60,749 nt of DNA from Planctomicrobium piriforme (GCA_945860955.1 CAMATH010000040.1:1-60749); one strand, 5' to 3'; shown: positions 35,597 to 44,408, numbered from the stretch's first letter. A program made the numbers and translations. Notes: generated by a model from the letters alone, not told the origin.

Positions 35597-36169
35597 CTAT
35601 CGAACTCCATCCACCCCTTCAGATCCTGGCGGGCCTTGACGCTCCGCCAGCCACTTTCCGAATTTCACCAAGGCCACACAGTGCGTGATGATGTAAGCCA
35701 AAGTCAACACCTGTGTCACCACGGTCACGACGAGCATGATGATACGCATCACGTCGGGCGGCAGCCCTGTCGGCAGATTGGAGAGTTTGTCGATCTGTTG
35801 AATCGAAATCACTCCCCCGATCACCGCGCCAATCGCCCCGACGACCGCTGCGATCCACCCGAGCGTCAGACCCCACGACCGCTTTCGGAGAATCCCAATC
35901 GCGGCTGGAAACGCCGTCAAGAAGACCAGAACATTCACAACCGTTGCGAGGATCAATTGTTCCCGGGAAAGTTGTGCCTGTTGTTCCGGAATGATCCCGA
36001 GCGCGATCAGTACGCCGGACAACACTCCAAAGAGTTTCGTCGCGCAGGCGATCAGCTCCATGATCATCACCACGATCACCAGCACCGGCAATGATTCACT
36101 GCGGGCTCGGGCCTTCGGGCGGACCGGCACTTCTGGATCGTCTTCGAGAAAAATACTGGGTTCAGCCAT
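35597..36169 (-). CDS. Hypothetical four-helix membrane protein, paralogue of the upstream gene
   Basis: A 190-residue protein with a charged N-terminus of about 28 residues, four hydrophobic helices, and a short hydrophilic C-terminus. It resembles the 36210-36764 product throughout: both share the acidic start, the Arg/Lys-rich segment before helix 1, FPAAIGILxKxxWGxTLGW and ALVxFGKWLAxR near the C-terminus. They are therefore a tandem duplication. It is the distal gene of a minus-strand pair, 40 bp apart. No known family is recognised. Its end is 17 bp from the end of the giant gene (convergent). Confidence 0.7.
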   Translation of the reverse strand: MAEPSIFLEDDPEVPVRPKARARSESLPVLVIVVMIMELIACATKLFGVLSGVLIALGIIPEQQAQLSREQLILATVVNVLVFLTAFPAAIGILRKRSWGLTLGWIAAVVGAIGAVIGGVISIQQIDKLSNLPTGLPPDVMRIIMLVVTVVTQVLTLAYIITHCVALVKFGKWLAERQGPPGSEGVDGVR

Positions 36170-36209
36170 GGGAATTCGCGACGGTGTTCATTTACGCGAC
36201 CGAGTTCAT

Positions 36210-36764
36210 TTATTCGTCATTCTCGGCGGGACGGGCCGCGAGCCACTTGCCAAACTGGACCAGCGCGACGATGTACAAGACCAGGATGAGCAGGCGGATA
36301 CCAACCCCAATCAAGACTCCCACGACCGCCGCTCCCTGAATGACGTTCGTGTCAGCCCCCGCCGCGATCGCCCCCTGCATGTTGATGGGGATCGCCAGAT
36401 AACCGGAGTAGGCGGTGATTGGGATCGACAACCCGGTGACCGCCACCGCGACCCACCCCAACGTCTTCCCCCAGGGGGCCTTCATCAGAATGCCGATCGC
36501 CGCTGGAAGTCCCAATAAAAACAACAGAACATCCAGCACTCCACAAGCGACAGAGATCCCAACCAGGGACTGGAACTTTGGTTGCTGCTGGGCGACCAAA
36601 ACCAACGAAAAGTTGGCAAACGCGGTCAGGACTCTTCCGAGTGAGAAGAGTATGTCCAGAATCATCATCACCAGCACAAACACCGGCAGCGTTTTCGATG
36701 CCGTTGCTTTACGGGGCCGACGTGTCGGACGGACCTCTGCGAAATCGTCTTGTTCTTCGTCCAC
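36210..36764 (-). CDS. Hypothetical four-helix membrane protein, paralogue of the downstream gene
   Basis: A 184-residue membrane protein with an acidic N-terminus (DEEQDDFAEV), an Arg/Lys-rich segment, and four hydrophobic helices. Its layout and several short blocks match the 35597-36169 product, for instance LPAAIGILMKAPWGKTLGW against FPAAIGILRKRSWGLTLGW. No catalytic or binding motif is visible. It is probably co-transcribed with its paralogue, 40 bp downstream. Confidence 0.7.
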   Translation of the reverse strand: MDEEQDDFAEVRPTRRPRKATASKTLPVFVLVMMILDILFSLGRVLTAFANFSLVLVAQQQPKFQSLVGISVACGVLDVLLFLLGLPAAIGILMKAPWGKTLGWVAVAVTGLSIPITAYSGYLAIPINMQGAIAAGADTNVIQGAAVVGVLIGVGIRLLILVLYIVALVQFGKWLAARPAENDE

Positions 36765-36845
36765 GTTGCCTCCCAGATGACTTTCAGTGAAGGGTGAATC
36801 CCAATCCGAATGGGGATTCTACCGGCGGCGATGGGCAAAAACCAA

Positions 36846-38237
36846 TCAGGCCCCACCAAACTGCAACTGCAACAACAGCGATTTCACGTCCGTCATGGCG
36901 ATCGCGTCCCGTTCGAGCCCCTTTGACGACGCAATGAACACCGGAGCTTCCGATTCCTCTTTGCCCCGCGTGGGGAGTCGGCCGTGGCTCCCTTTGACGA
37001 TCGTCGCATCCAGTCCGATGACATCCATGTAGTAGCGGAAACCCAACTTCTTCTGGGCGAGCCGACGGGCGACACGCAGTTTGGGAAACTTCAACTGGGG
37101 GTCGACAAACAGTTCCACCGGGTCGTACCCCGGTTTGCGGTGAATGTCGATCGTGCGGGCATAGTCGGGGGCCAAACTGTCATCGAGCCAGAAATAATAG
37201 GTGAACCACGCCCGCTCACTCGCGATCACAACCAGATCCCCGGACCGGTCGTGGTTGATCCCCACTGATTTTTGCTGGTCGCGGTCAAGTACCTGGTCGA
37301 CTCCGGGCGTCCGCGACAGCAACTGGGCCACCGCGGAAACGTCCGACGGATCGCGGACATAGACGTGCGCCACCTGATGATCGGCGACCGCGAATGCCCG
37401 CGACGCTCCGCAATCGAGCGTCTCCCATCCCAATGGCTCCCTGCGAACTGTCAGATAGCCCGCCTCGCGCAGAACGCGGTTGAGATGCACCGGACGATCG
37501 ACCGCGGTGATTCCATATTCCGAAACCACGACCACCTCCGCTCCCCCCGCCCGCGCCGCCGATATCAGTCGGCCGGTCTCCGCATCCACGTGCCGAATGT
37601 CGGCGTCGATCCTCGGGTCGTCTGGCCCCAGTCGCTGCAGGTTGTAATCGAGGTGGGGCAGGTAGACGAGTGACAGATCCGGGCGGTATTTCTCAAACAC
37701 CGCGATCGACGCGTCGACAATCCACCGGGTGCTGCCAATGTCGGCGGTCGGCCCCCAGAACTTCGGCAGAGGAAAGACCCCCAGCCGCGATTGCAGTTCG
37801 TCGCGCAATCCCGCCGGCTGACTGTACGAATCAAACACCTTGCGCCCGTCGGCGGGATAGCTCGGGCGCGGCGTCATCGACCAGTTGACGTTCGCGTACA
37901 TATTGTACCACCAGAACATCTTGGCGACCGTGTAGTTGGGATCGCGCTGGCGGGCCGCCTGATAGACCGGCTCGCCCCCCACCAGGTGATTTGACTGCTT
38001 CCAGAACATTACCTCGGCGAGATCGCGAAAATACCAGCCATTCCCGACGATGCCGTGTCCGCTCGGCAATTCCCCCGTCAACAACGTCGACTGAGCCGAA
38101 CACGTGACGGCGGGCAGAACCGTTCCCATCGGACGCGCGAAGCCGTCGGCGGCCAGCCGCGACAAGTGTGGCGTTCGCTCCCCGAGCATTTCATGCGTCA
38201 AACCGACAACGTTGATGACAACCAGCGGAGAGCGCAT
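36846..38237 (-). CDS. Type I phosphodiesterase/nucleotide pyrophosphatase-like protein with altered metal ligands
   Basis: A 463-residue protein of the alkaline-phosphatase superfamily. The nucleophile segment PAVTCSAQSTLLTGELPSGH is intact (Thr45), and the later GSHGRLP is typical. However, three metal-ligand spots differ from the classical NPP pattern: the first strand reads VINVVGL where VxxDG is expected, the HxxGP-type segment reads LDYNLQRLGP, and the DHG motif is SEYGIT (about 240-245). These same deviations may be a feature of a subfamily, not decay, as the rest of the fold is well kept. It has no signal peptide. Substrate unknown. The neighbouring genes do not suggest a pathway. Confidence 0.78.
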   Translation of the reverse strand: MRSPLVVINVVGLTHEMLGERTPHLSRLAADGFARPMGTVLPAVTCSAQSTLLTGELPSGHGIVGNGWYFRDLAEVMFWKQSNHLVGGEPVYQAARQRDPNYTVAKMFWWYNMYANVNWSMTPRPSYPADGRKVFDSYSQPAGLRDELQSRLGVFPLPKFWGPTADIGSTRWIVDASIAVFEKYRPDLSLVYLPHLDYNLQRLGPDDPRIDADIRHVDAETGRLISAARAGGAEVVVVSEYGITAVDRPVHLNRVLREAGYLTVRREPLGWETLDCGASRAFAVADHQVAHVYVRDPSDVSAVAQLLSRTPGVDQVLDRDQQKSVGINHDRSGDLVVIASERAWFTYYFWLDDSLAPDYARTIDIHRKPGYDPVELFVDPQLKFPKLRVARRLAQKKLGFRYYMDVIGLDATIVKGSHGRLPTRGKEESEAPVFIASSKGLERDAIAMTDVKSLLLQLQFGGA

Positions 38238-38380
38238 CGGGAATTGGTGGACGCAGAATCAGGAGAGCGGACGGCGGCCCGTCAAACAGGAACGGGGAGC
38301 GACTCGCTGGGAAACAACAGGGGACCACCGACAAATTTCGAAGGTCGCGTCCGAGAAGTGTATCGGAAACCGCGCGGAGA

Positions 38381-38496
38381 ATAAAAACAGCCGCGGCGTT
38401 CATCTATCGACGAACGCCGCGGCGTGTTGCCCCGGCCCCTCGGAATCGGTGACCGGAATGCTACCAACAAAAAACACCGGTGATGGCGAGCCATCA
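38381..38496 (-). terminator. Two tandem intrinsic-terminator-like hairpins after the ECF sigma gene
   Basis: On the minus strand the stop codon itself lies in the stem TGATGG-CTCG-CCATCA (38481-38496), with a run of six T beginning 6 nt later. A second, stronger hairpin, CCGCGGCGTTC / GAACGCCGCGG (38391-38401 and 38412-38422), is followed by CTGTTTTTATT. Together they isolate the sigma gene from the phosphodiesterase gene downstream. Confidence 0.78.
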
Positions 38497-39045
38497 ACCC
38501 ACGAGCTGCAGTTCGGTCATCGTTTCCCGCAGCCGGTTGCGGGCGGTATGCAGCCGCCGCTTGATCGTGCCAACGGGGCTGGCGAACTGATCGCTCATTT
38601 CCTGCAGCGACCGACCTTCGAAGTAGAACGCGACCAGCGTGTTCCGGTCGAGTTCCCGCAGCCGGCCCAGACATTCCCGCAGCTTGTCGGCGTTCTCGCT
38701 GGCGACCATTCGGTCGAGCGGAGCGGTTCCGCTCGACTTGACGGCACCCAGCGCGTCGTCCTCACCCAGCCGCTCGCGCGGCCGGCGAACCGCCTTGTTG
38801 ATCGCCAACCGGACGGCGATCTTTCGCAACCACGGTTCGAACAGGGCGTCGTCCCGGAGTTGAGAGAGCTTGCGCAACATCTGGATGAAGACATCCTGCG
38901 TCACCTCTCGGGCGCAGGTCCGGTTCTTCAACCGCCGACAGATGGTCGCGAAAACCATCGGCTCGTACCGGATCACCAGTTGGCCAAAGGCGTCGTGGTC
39001 GCCATCGCGGGCCAGTTTCAACAAATCGAAAACTTCGGCATCCAT
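38494..39045 (-). CDS. ECF-type RNA polymerase sigma factor
   Basis: A 183-residue sigma-70 family factor with region 2 (FGQLVIRYEPMVFATICRRL, REVTQDVFIQMLRKLSQL; -10 recognition and core binding) and region 4 (ELDRNTLVAFYFEGRSLQEM, SPVGTIKRRLHTARNRLRE; -35 recognition). The size and two-domain layout are those of an extracytoplasmic-function factor. I use ATG 39045; ATG 39063 would add six residues. No anti-sigma gene sits next to it, so regulation must be different, for example by its own abundance or by a distant partner. Tandem terminators follow its stop. Confidence 0.9.
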   Translation of the reverse strand: MDAEVFDLLKLARDGDHDAFGQLVIRYEPMVFATICRRLKNRTCAREVTQDVFIQMLRKLSQLRDDALFEPWLRKIAVRLAINKAVRRPRERLGEDDALGAVKSSGTAPLDRMVASENADKLRECLGRLRELDRNTLVAFYFEGRSLQEMSDQFASPVGTIKRRLHTARNRLRETMTELQLVG

Positions 39046-39327
39046 TATGACTGCTCTTCCCATCGAGGTACCCCGCCGGCGTACGGCAGGGCCAAACCCG
39101 ATCTTGAGAGGAAAACCAGCGGGGGCGTGCGAACGCCTCGCTGGAGAGTGGGACAGATGTGCCTGAAGCGACGCGAACGCGTCGGCCCACGGTGCTCAAC
39201 CGCGATCGATCGCTCGCGATAACGGCGAACGAACTCTCGGGAAGAACCCACAGGGCGGGAGGGGCGAAACGAACCCTCGTTTCCCCGCTCCACACACTTC
39301 AGACAAACAACACGCGGCGGCGGCTGG

Positions 39328-39603
39328 TCAGCCGCTGACTGTGCCGCACAGCACCATGCGAGCCCATAGCTGCGGTCGCATATGGACCGGCCACGGGGCC
39401 CGCGTTGGATACTGGCGGGCTGCGGAGGGGCGTTCTGCCGAACGTTTTAATGTTCCCTCACGCATCCTGGCGTGTTGCATCCCTGAAAACTGGCTCTCCG
39501 CGAGATCCAGGCGATGCGCGACACCAGCCACCGAGACCTGAACGCCATTTTGGGCGACGAGGGTCTGGAACACCACGTTCGTGTTCTGGCTGTTGATCGA
39601 CAT
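39328..39603 (-). CDS. Small hypothetical protein with a strong ribosome-binding site
   Basis: A 91-codon frame whose ATG (39601-39603) is preceded by a perfect AGGAGG 7 nt upstream, unusually strong for this window. The N-terminal half (NVVFQTLVAQNGVQVSVAGVA) is moderately hydrophobic and plausible as a folded segment; the C-terminal half is basic and Arg/Pro/Trp-rich. No family is recognised and there is no signal peptide. If the far half is not conserved, the real gene may be shorter. Confidence 0.5.
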   Translation of the reverse strand: MSINSQNTNVVFQTLVAQNGVQVSVAGVAHRLDLAESQFSGMQHARMREGTLKRSAERPSAARQYPTRAPWPVHMRPQLWARMVLCGTVSG

Positions 39604-39922
39604 TGCAAGACCTCCTGCGAGAAAGCCGCAGTCACAAATGAATACCGGCGCCGAACATCGACGCCCGTGCCCGACTTCGGGTCAGTGGGACAGTGTTTCC
39701 CGGCGGTGAAGCCGGGGGAGATTGTCAGTCTCTACTGCCAAAGACGATCCGCGAACCGAGTTGGTTCGCTCAAAAATATGAACTTTTTTCAGATTTTTCT
39801 CAAGGGGAACCAGCACGCTGGATGTAACCCCTTCAGGGTGAGCGAGTTATGGCCAACTATCTGGCCCGATTTTTTTTCTCGCGGATCGGAACCCTAGATC
39901 CCAGGGTCGGTCGGAGCTGTGC
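39604..39922. other. Intergenic region between the DUF1559 gene and the small gene
   Basis: About 320 bp without a supported gene. The AGGAGG of the small gene lies at its left end (39611-39616). Two AT-rich runs occur near 39770-39800 and 39868-39885 in an otherwise GC-rich context, the likely place of a minus-strand promoter, but no -35/-10 pair is convincing. I see no clear intrinsic terminator for the DUF1559 gene. Confidence 0.4.
39611..39616 (-). promoter_or_regulatory. Shine-Dalgarno sequence AGGAGG
   Basis: A perfect AGGAGG, 7 nt before the ATG of the 91-codon gene. It is what decides that this small frame is probably real, since its coding signal alone is weak. Confidence 0.7.
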
Positions 39923-40828
39923 CTAAAAGCCGTTGTCACCGATCACTTCCCGACCGTTCCGCGTAGCCAGCGCGTCATAGACCGCGCTGTTCATGTTGTT
40001 CGCCAGAAACCGCACCGAACCATCGCCGATCAAGTGGTGGACGCCTCCGGTATGTCCGCTGGAGGGACCATATTCCGCGTCGATTCCCTGTCCATTCGCG
40101 ACGTAGTAGGGATGGAAATTGAGGGCGTTCTCGGGGCCGGCGTAACTGGGGGCGTTCGATTCGTCGTACCTGCGAGTCGTCATCGCCGCCGTTCCTCCAT
40201 CGATCCAGACTGCCGACTTCGGTTCCCGAGTCTCGGCAATGAAGATTGTCTGCGATAACCCATCGCGCACATCCGCCACCCGCGTAGATGACCGCGCGTA
40301 GAACACGCCGTCCGGTTCCTGCCACAATTTGCCCACGGTTGTCGCCCCGACAGCGATGTAGTTCCGCACCGCGTATTGCCCGAACAGCTTGGAATACAGC
40401 GGATCGGTGCTGATACCCAGTCCCGAGTAGGAAGGGCATCGATACACCGGGATCTGAACGATTCCCGCAGCCGTGTTGGCGGGAGCCAGAGCCGAGACTC
40501 GAAAGTCGATCTGTTGATACAAAGGGGTCTGGTCAAGCTGAGGCAACAGAAACGTCGCCCAACTGTGCAGGTGGTACTGTGTGGGATTGGGACTCCAGAC
40601 ACCGAAATCAATCTGGCTGGTGGAACTCGGAGGGAGAACCAGATGGACCGACTCGTAACTCGCGAGAGCCAGCCCCATCTGCCGCAGGTTGTTTTTGCAC
40701 TGCGTCCGACGGGCCGCCTCGCGGGCCATTTGAACCGCGGGAAGCAGCAACGCCACCAGAATTCCAATGATGGCGATCACAACCAGGAGTTCGATGATAG
40801 TGAACCCCCGACGACGTGAAATCGACAT
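39923..40828 (-). CDS. DUF1559 protein with type IV prepilin-like N-terminus
   Basis: A 301-residue DUF1559 protein, second of two in the window. The leader is short and basic (MSISRRRG), with the canonical Gly at -1 and FTIIELLVVIAIIGIL after it; then QMAREAARRTQCKNNLRQMG and the beta-rich DUF1559 body ending in SSGHTGGVHHLIGDGSVRFLANN. ATG 40828 is right at the family start and has a GAGGTCGGT ribosome site. The frame is open further upstream, but that stretch is the shared promoter region with the divergent MFS gene. It is presumably cleaved by a prepilin peptidase and sits at the cell surface. Confidence 0.9.
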   Translation of the reverse strand: MSISRRRGFTIIELLVVIAIIGILVALLLPAVQMAREAARRTQCKNNLRQMGLALASYESVHLVLPPSSTSQIDFGVWSPNPTQYHLHSWATFLLPQLDQTPLYQQIDFRVSALAPANTAAGIVQIPVYRCPSYSGLGISTDPLYSKLFGQYAVRNYIAVGATTVGKLWQEPDGVFYARSSTRVADVRDGLSQTIFIAETREPKSAVWIDGGTAAMTTRRYDESNAPSYAGPENALNFHPYYVANGQGIDAEYGPSSGHTGGVHHLIGDGSVRFLANNMNSAVYDALATRNGREVIGDNGF

Positions 40829-41086
40829 ACCGACCTCTCGAACCCGGCCTCGGCTGAAGTCGGTCCTGTGACAGCCCCCTGCACACCATACTCTCAGCGT
40901 ACGTACGGACCACATCGGGGGATAGGGGGAAATGGGAAATCTCTGGCGAAGAACGGATTGAGTTGTCGGGCTGCGACTTCGCCCCGAGGGGGACAATCGA
41001 CTATAAAGTGGTACCCTGGGCCGGTCTGGGGGGGAAGTGTCGAACCAAGTCCGATTCGCGGAGGGGCCGCCCGGATCAGAGAACAT

Positions 41087-43243
41087 ATGTCACAGCATCA
41101 CTCAACTTCACTCAAATCGAAGACGTACCTCGGGCTGATCCTGGCCCAGTTCACGGCGACGTTCAATGATCAGGCGATCCACATGGTCGCCGTCTTTTAC
41201 GCCGTCGACATGCTGGTTCGCTTCGCGAAACTGCCTCACGTGGACGAAAAGGCGGTCGTTTCGATCGTCACCGCGTGTTTCATCACCCCCTTCCTGTTGT
41301 TTTCGTCGTTCGCCGGCATGGTGGGCGATCGCTACAGCAAGCGAAACATCATTGTCTTCTGGAAAGTGGCGGAAGTCGCCATGATGGCGTTGGCGCTGTT
41401 CGGGTTGGCGCTGCCGCATTTCGTGGGGGTCGATTCCCCCTACATCCGGGCGGTTTCTGTCTGGAGTGCCGGGGTGGTGGTGGCGTCGGTCTTTCTGATG
41501 GGCATGCACAGCACGTTTTTCGTCCCCGCCAAGCTGGGGGTGATGCCCGAGATCATTCACCCGTCGATCCTCTCCCGGGCCAACGGTATTCTTGAAGGCA
41601 CGAGCTTCATGGCCCAGATTATGGGAACCTCGTTCGGGGGAATGCTCTACGCCCTGCTCAAGGGGGAGGTGACTCCCGGAAATCCGACCCGCGTGGTTTT
41701 GGGGCAGGAGTGGATCATTGGGGTCGTGCTGTTACTGCTGGCTGTCGTGGGGACAGGAACCTCTTTGCTGATGCGCCCAGTCGCGGCCGCCGCCCCCGAG
41801 CGGAAACTCTCGTGGAACTGGTGGACGCCGCTGCGGACGAATATCGGAATCGTCCTGCGCTCGAAACCGCTCACCCTCTCATCAACCGGAATTGCGTTTT
41901 GTGTGTTCATGACACTGTTCCTGCGGCAGACGCTGCTGCTGCAAGGGGAGATGGTCAAAGAACTCAACACCGCGAAGACCGAGCTGGCGGCGGTGGAAGG
42001 GCGACAACTCGCGCGGGAGGACGATCCGGAAGCCGACGAGGATCCGATCGAGGCGGTGGTCGAAATGAAGAGCTGGATGCCCCCCCGGCTGGTGCATGCG
42101 CTGCGCGAACCGGAACTGCGGGTCTCGATGTTGTTCGTACTGGTCGGGCTGGGAGTCGGGGTCGGCAGTCTATTCGCGGGATTTCTCTCGGGACATCGCG
42201 TGGAACTGGGGCTGGTGCCGATCGGGGGACTACTGATCATCATCTGCACGCTGATTCCCGGCTTCACTTTGCTGCAACATCCCAAGCTGTTCGGGTTCTG
42301 CCTGTTTGGAATCGGGTTTGGTGCCGGCTTTTATCTCGTCCCCATGTACACCCTGCTGCAGCAGCGGGCCCCCAAGGCATCCAAGGGGAATGTCATCGCG
42401 GCGAGTAACTTCATCAACGTCTCCGGCGGAGTGATTTCGGTCCTGGTGTTTTTCGCCGTCGCGTGGCTGCTGGAAAAGTTCTACGGTGCCCGGCTCACCG
42501 AGTCGACCGCGGTTGGAGATCCGGCTTTGTTGCGACGCTGGGTCGGAGAGCTGGAAACTCAGTTCATCATCCCCCGACTGCTGTACCTGACCGCGACACT
42601 GTTCACGATCGCGGCGTTGATTCTGCTGGTGCGGAAGCTGCCCGATTTCGTACTCCGTTCGATGATCTGGTTGCGGGCGTGGTGCCATAATCGATTGCGG
42701 GCGGTCGCGCTCGACAGGTTGCCGCTTGATGGGCCGGTGGTTCTGCTCACCAATTGCGGCAATTTTCAGAGTGTTCTCGATCTCACCGCCGCCCTCGATC
42801 GGCATGCCCATGTGATCCTGGCGACGTCCCCGTCGCAATGGGAGGGAATGCCGCTGATGCGGCGGCTGGCGATTGGTTCGGGGACGACACTGCTGTCTCT
42901 CCCCGCACAAAGTGACGACTGGACGCAAGCCACGGCGATTGGCGAACGCGTTCTTCGGGAGGGGGGGATGATCTCGCTGAATCTGGGGGATGGCAGCGAC
43001 GATGCGGATCGAAGAGCAATGCTCGAAGCGCTGCGCAAGTCGGCGAACGCAGTCTGGCTGACGGTGTTTTCCACTGCGGGAACCGTCGGCAGCGAGGCCA
43101 GCAAGAAACATCCACGCATCGTCTTCGGCGAAGCGATCGCCAGCGACTTGGCGATTGCCGACATCCGCTCGAAGATCGCGGAACTTGAGACGTACCAACC
43201 CCCGGAGCCGGGTGGCGTCCCCGAAGTCGCCTCCCTTCACTGA
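41087..43243 (+). CDS. MFS transporter fused to a degenerate acyltransferase-like domain (LplT/Aas-like)
   Basis: A 718-residue protein. The first about 530 residues are a major-facilitator of the LplT type, with about 12 helices and a charged, Glu/Asp-rich insertion in the middle (about 290-345). LplT flips lyso-phospholipids inward for the partner Aas acyltransferase, and the two are fused in many bacteria. Residues about 550-715 correspond to the acyltransferase part, but its catalytic HX4D box reads NCGNFQSVLD, with no His, so acyl transfer is unlikely. ATG 41087 is chosen, as the upstream frame overlaps the promoter region. It is divergent from the DUF1559 gene and followed after 27 bp by mogA. 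Confidence 0.75.
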   Translation: MSQHHSTSLKSKTYLGLILAQFTATFNDQAIHMVAVFYAVDMLVRFAKLPHVDEKAVVSIVTACFITPFLLFSSFAGMVGDRYSKRNIIVFWKVAEVAMMALALFGLALPHFVGVDSPYIRAVSVWSAGVVVASVFLMGMHSTFFVPAKLGVMPEIIHPSILSRANGILEGTSFMAQIMGTSFGGMLYALLKGEVTPGNPTRVVLGQEWIIGVVLLLLAVVGTGTSLLMRPVAAAAPERKLSWNWWTPLRTNIGIVLRSKPLTLSSTGIAFCVFMTLFLRQTLLLQGEMVKELNTAKTELAAVEGRQLAREDDPEADEDPIEAVVEMKSWMPPRLVHALREPELRVSMLFVLVGLGVGVGSLFAGFLSGHRVELGLVPIGGLLIIICTLIPGFTLLQHPKLFGFCLFGIGFGAGFYLVPMYTLLQQRAPKASKGNVIAASNFINVSGGVISVLVFFAVAWLLEKFYGARLTESTAVGDPALLRRWVGELETQFIIPRLLYLTATLFTIAALILLVRKLPDFVLRSMIWLRAWCHNRLRAVALDRLPLDGPVVLLTNCGNFQSVLDLTAALDRHAHVILATSPSQWEGMPLMRRLAIGSGTTLLSLPAQSDDWTQATAIGERVLREGGMISLNLGDGSDDADRRAMLEALRKSANAVWLTVFSTAGTVGSEASKKHPRIVFGEAIASDLAIADIRSKIAELETYQPPEPGGVPEVASLH

Positions 43244-43270
43244 CGGCACTCTCAGATTCCACAACAGTCT

Positions 43271-43831
43271 ATGTCCGATCTTCCCCGCATTGGCATTGTC
43301 ACAGTTTCCGATCGCGCGTCGCGCGGCGAGTACGAAGATCGCGGAGGGCCGGCGATTCAAGCTTGGCTCACCGACGTTTTGGAGTCGGAATGGCAACCGA
43401 TACCGCGAGTGATCTCGGACGAACAGCCGTTGATCGAAGCGGCTCTGAAGGAGTTGTGCGATGAGCAGGGATGTTGCCTGGTGGTGACCACCGGCGGCAC
43501 CGGTCCCGCCCGCCGGGATGTGACCACGGAGGCGACGGAAGCGGTTTGCGAAAAACTTCTCCCCGGGTTTGGCGAACTGATGCGGCAGGTCTCGTTGACC
43601 AAGGTTCCGACGGCGATTCTGTCGCGCCAGACTGCGGGGATTCGGGGGAAGTCGCTGATCATCAATCTGCCCGGTCAGCCGCGGGCGATTGGTGAGTGCC
43701 TCGACGCAGTCTTTCCCGCCGTGCCATACTGCATCGATCTGATTGAGGGGCCGTACTTGAAAACCCGGGAAGAGCGGCTGAAAGCGTTTCGCCCACAAGC
43801 GAAAGCCCCGGCCCAAACTACCACGACCTGA
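43271..43831 (+). CDS. mogA: Molybdopterin adenylyltransferase MogA/MoaB family
   Basis: A 186-residue protein with the MoCF-biosynthesis fold: GIVTVSDRASRGEYEDRGGP at the N-terminus, then VVTTGGTGPARRDVTTEAT, the MPT-binding signature, and IINLPGQPRAIGECL. MogA adenylates molybdopterin before molybdenum insertion; some homologues are called MoaB. The usual GTGP/DxT core is present, so the enzyme should be active. It starts 27 bp after the MFS gene and 12 nt before sufE, so all three may be co-transcribed. No other molybdenum-cofactor genes are here except the ModE-like regulator at 7788-8192. Confidence 0.9.
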   Translation: MSDLPRIGIVTVSDRASRGEYEDRGGPAIQAWLTDVLESEWQPIPRVISDEQPLIEAALKELCDEQGCCLVVTTGGTGPARRDVTTEATEAVCEKLLPGFGELMRQVSLTKVPTAILSRQTAGIRGKSLIINLPGQPRAIGECLDAVFPAVPYCIDLIEGPYLKTREERLKAFRPQAKAPAQTTTT

Positions 43832-43843
43832 CCGTTCGGTGTG

Positions 43844-44272
43844 ATGACTGATTTGCTGAAGACCCGCTTTGAAGATCTGGTGAGTGAATTTCGCGAGCTG
43901 GATGATCGCGACGCGGAACTGGAATTGCTGCTGGAACTGGGAGGCTCGCTTCCTCTGTTTCCCGAAGCCAAACGGACCGAGGAAAACAAGGTTCATGGCT
44001 GCCTGAGTCAGGCGTGGGTTGTGCCGAGCCTGACGGAAGAGGCACCGCACACTCTGCGTCTGGAAGCCGACAGCGACTCACAGATTGTCGCCGGCCTGAT
44101 CGCGGTTCTGATTGTCCTGTTCAACGGTCGCACCCCCACAGAGGCGGCGACACTGGATGCGCGCGGGGCGCTGAAGGAAATCGGTCTCGAACGCCATCTC
44201 AGCCCGCAACGCCGCAATGGCTTGTACGGTATGCTGCGGCGTGTGCAGACGTTTGCGAAGGCGTTCGCGTGA
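43844..44272 (+). CDS. sufE: SufE family sulfur-transfer protein
   Basis: A 142-residue SufE-like protein. SufE accepts sulfur from the cysteine desulfurase SufS for iron-sulfur cluster building. The reactive Cys is present in KVHGCLSQ (Cys53), in the usual VxGCxSQ context, and the body has the helices and strands of the family. ATG 43844 is used; a GTG 3 nt before it is an alternative. No sufS or sufBCD gene is next to it, so it is an isolated sufE, perhaps paired with mogA for cofactor sulfur. The 136 bp to the convergent Gfo/Idh gene hold nothing clear. Confidence 0.88.
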   Translation: MTDLLKTRFEDLVSEFRELDDRDAELELLLELGGSLPLFPEAKRTEENKVHGCLSQAWVVPSLTEEAPHTLRLEADSDSQIVAGLIAVLIVLFNGRTPTEAATLDARGALKEIGLERHLSPQRRNGLYGMLRRVQTFAKAFA

Positions 44273-44408
44273 GGATCTCAAACCTCGATGTGGTTTGACG
44301 ATGGCTTCTAAGGATTTCGTTGTTGGCGAGATGCTCCGCGGCTCGCCTCATCACACCGCAGGTGCCGGTCGGAAGCGTCAACGGATTTCCAGTTCCTTTT
44401 CATCCGGT

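Noticed and set aside
42230-44050. A 606-codon open frame on the minus strand
   Set aside because: It is antisense to the MFS, mogA and sufE genes and shows only shadow composition.
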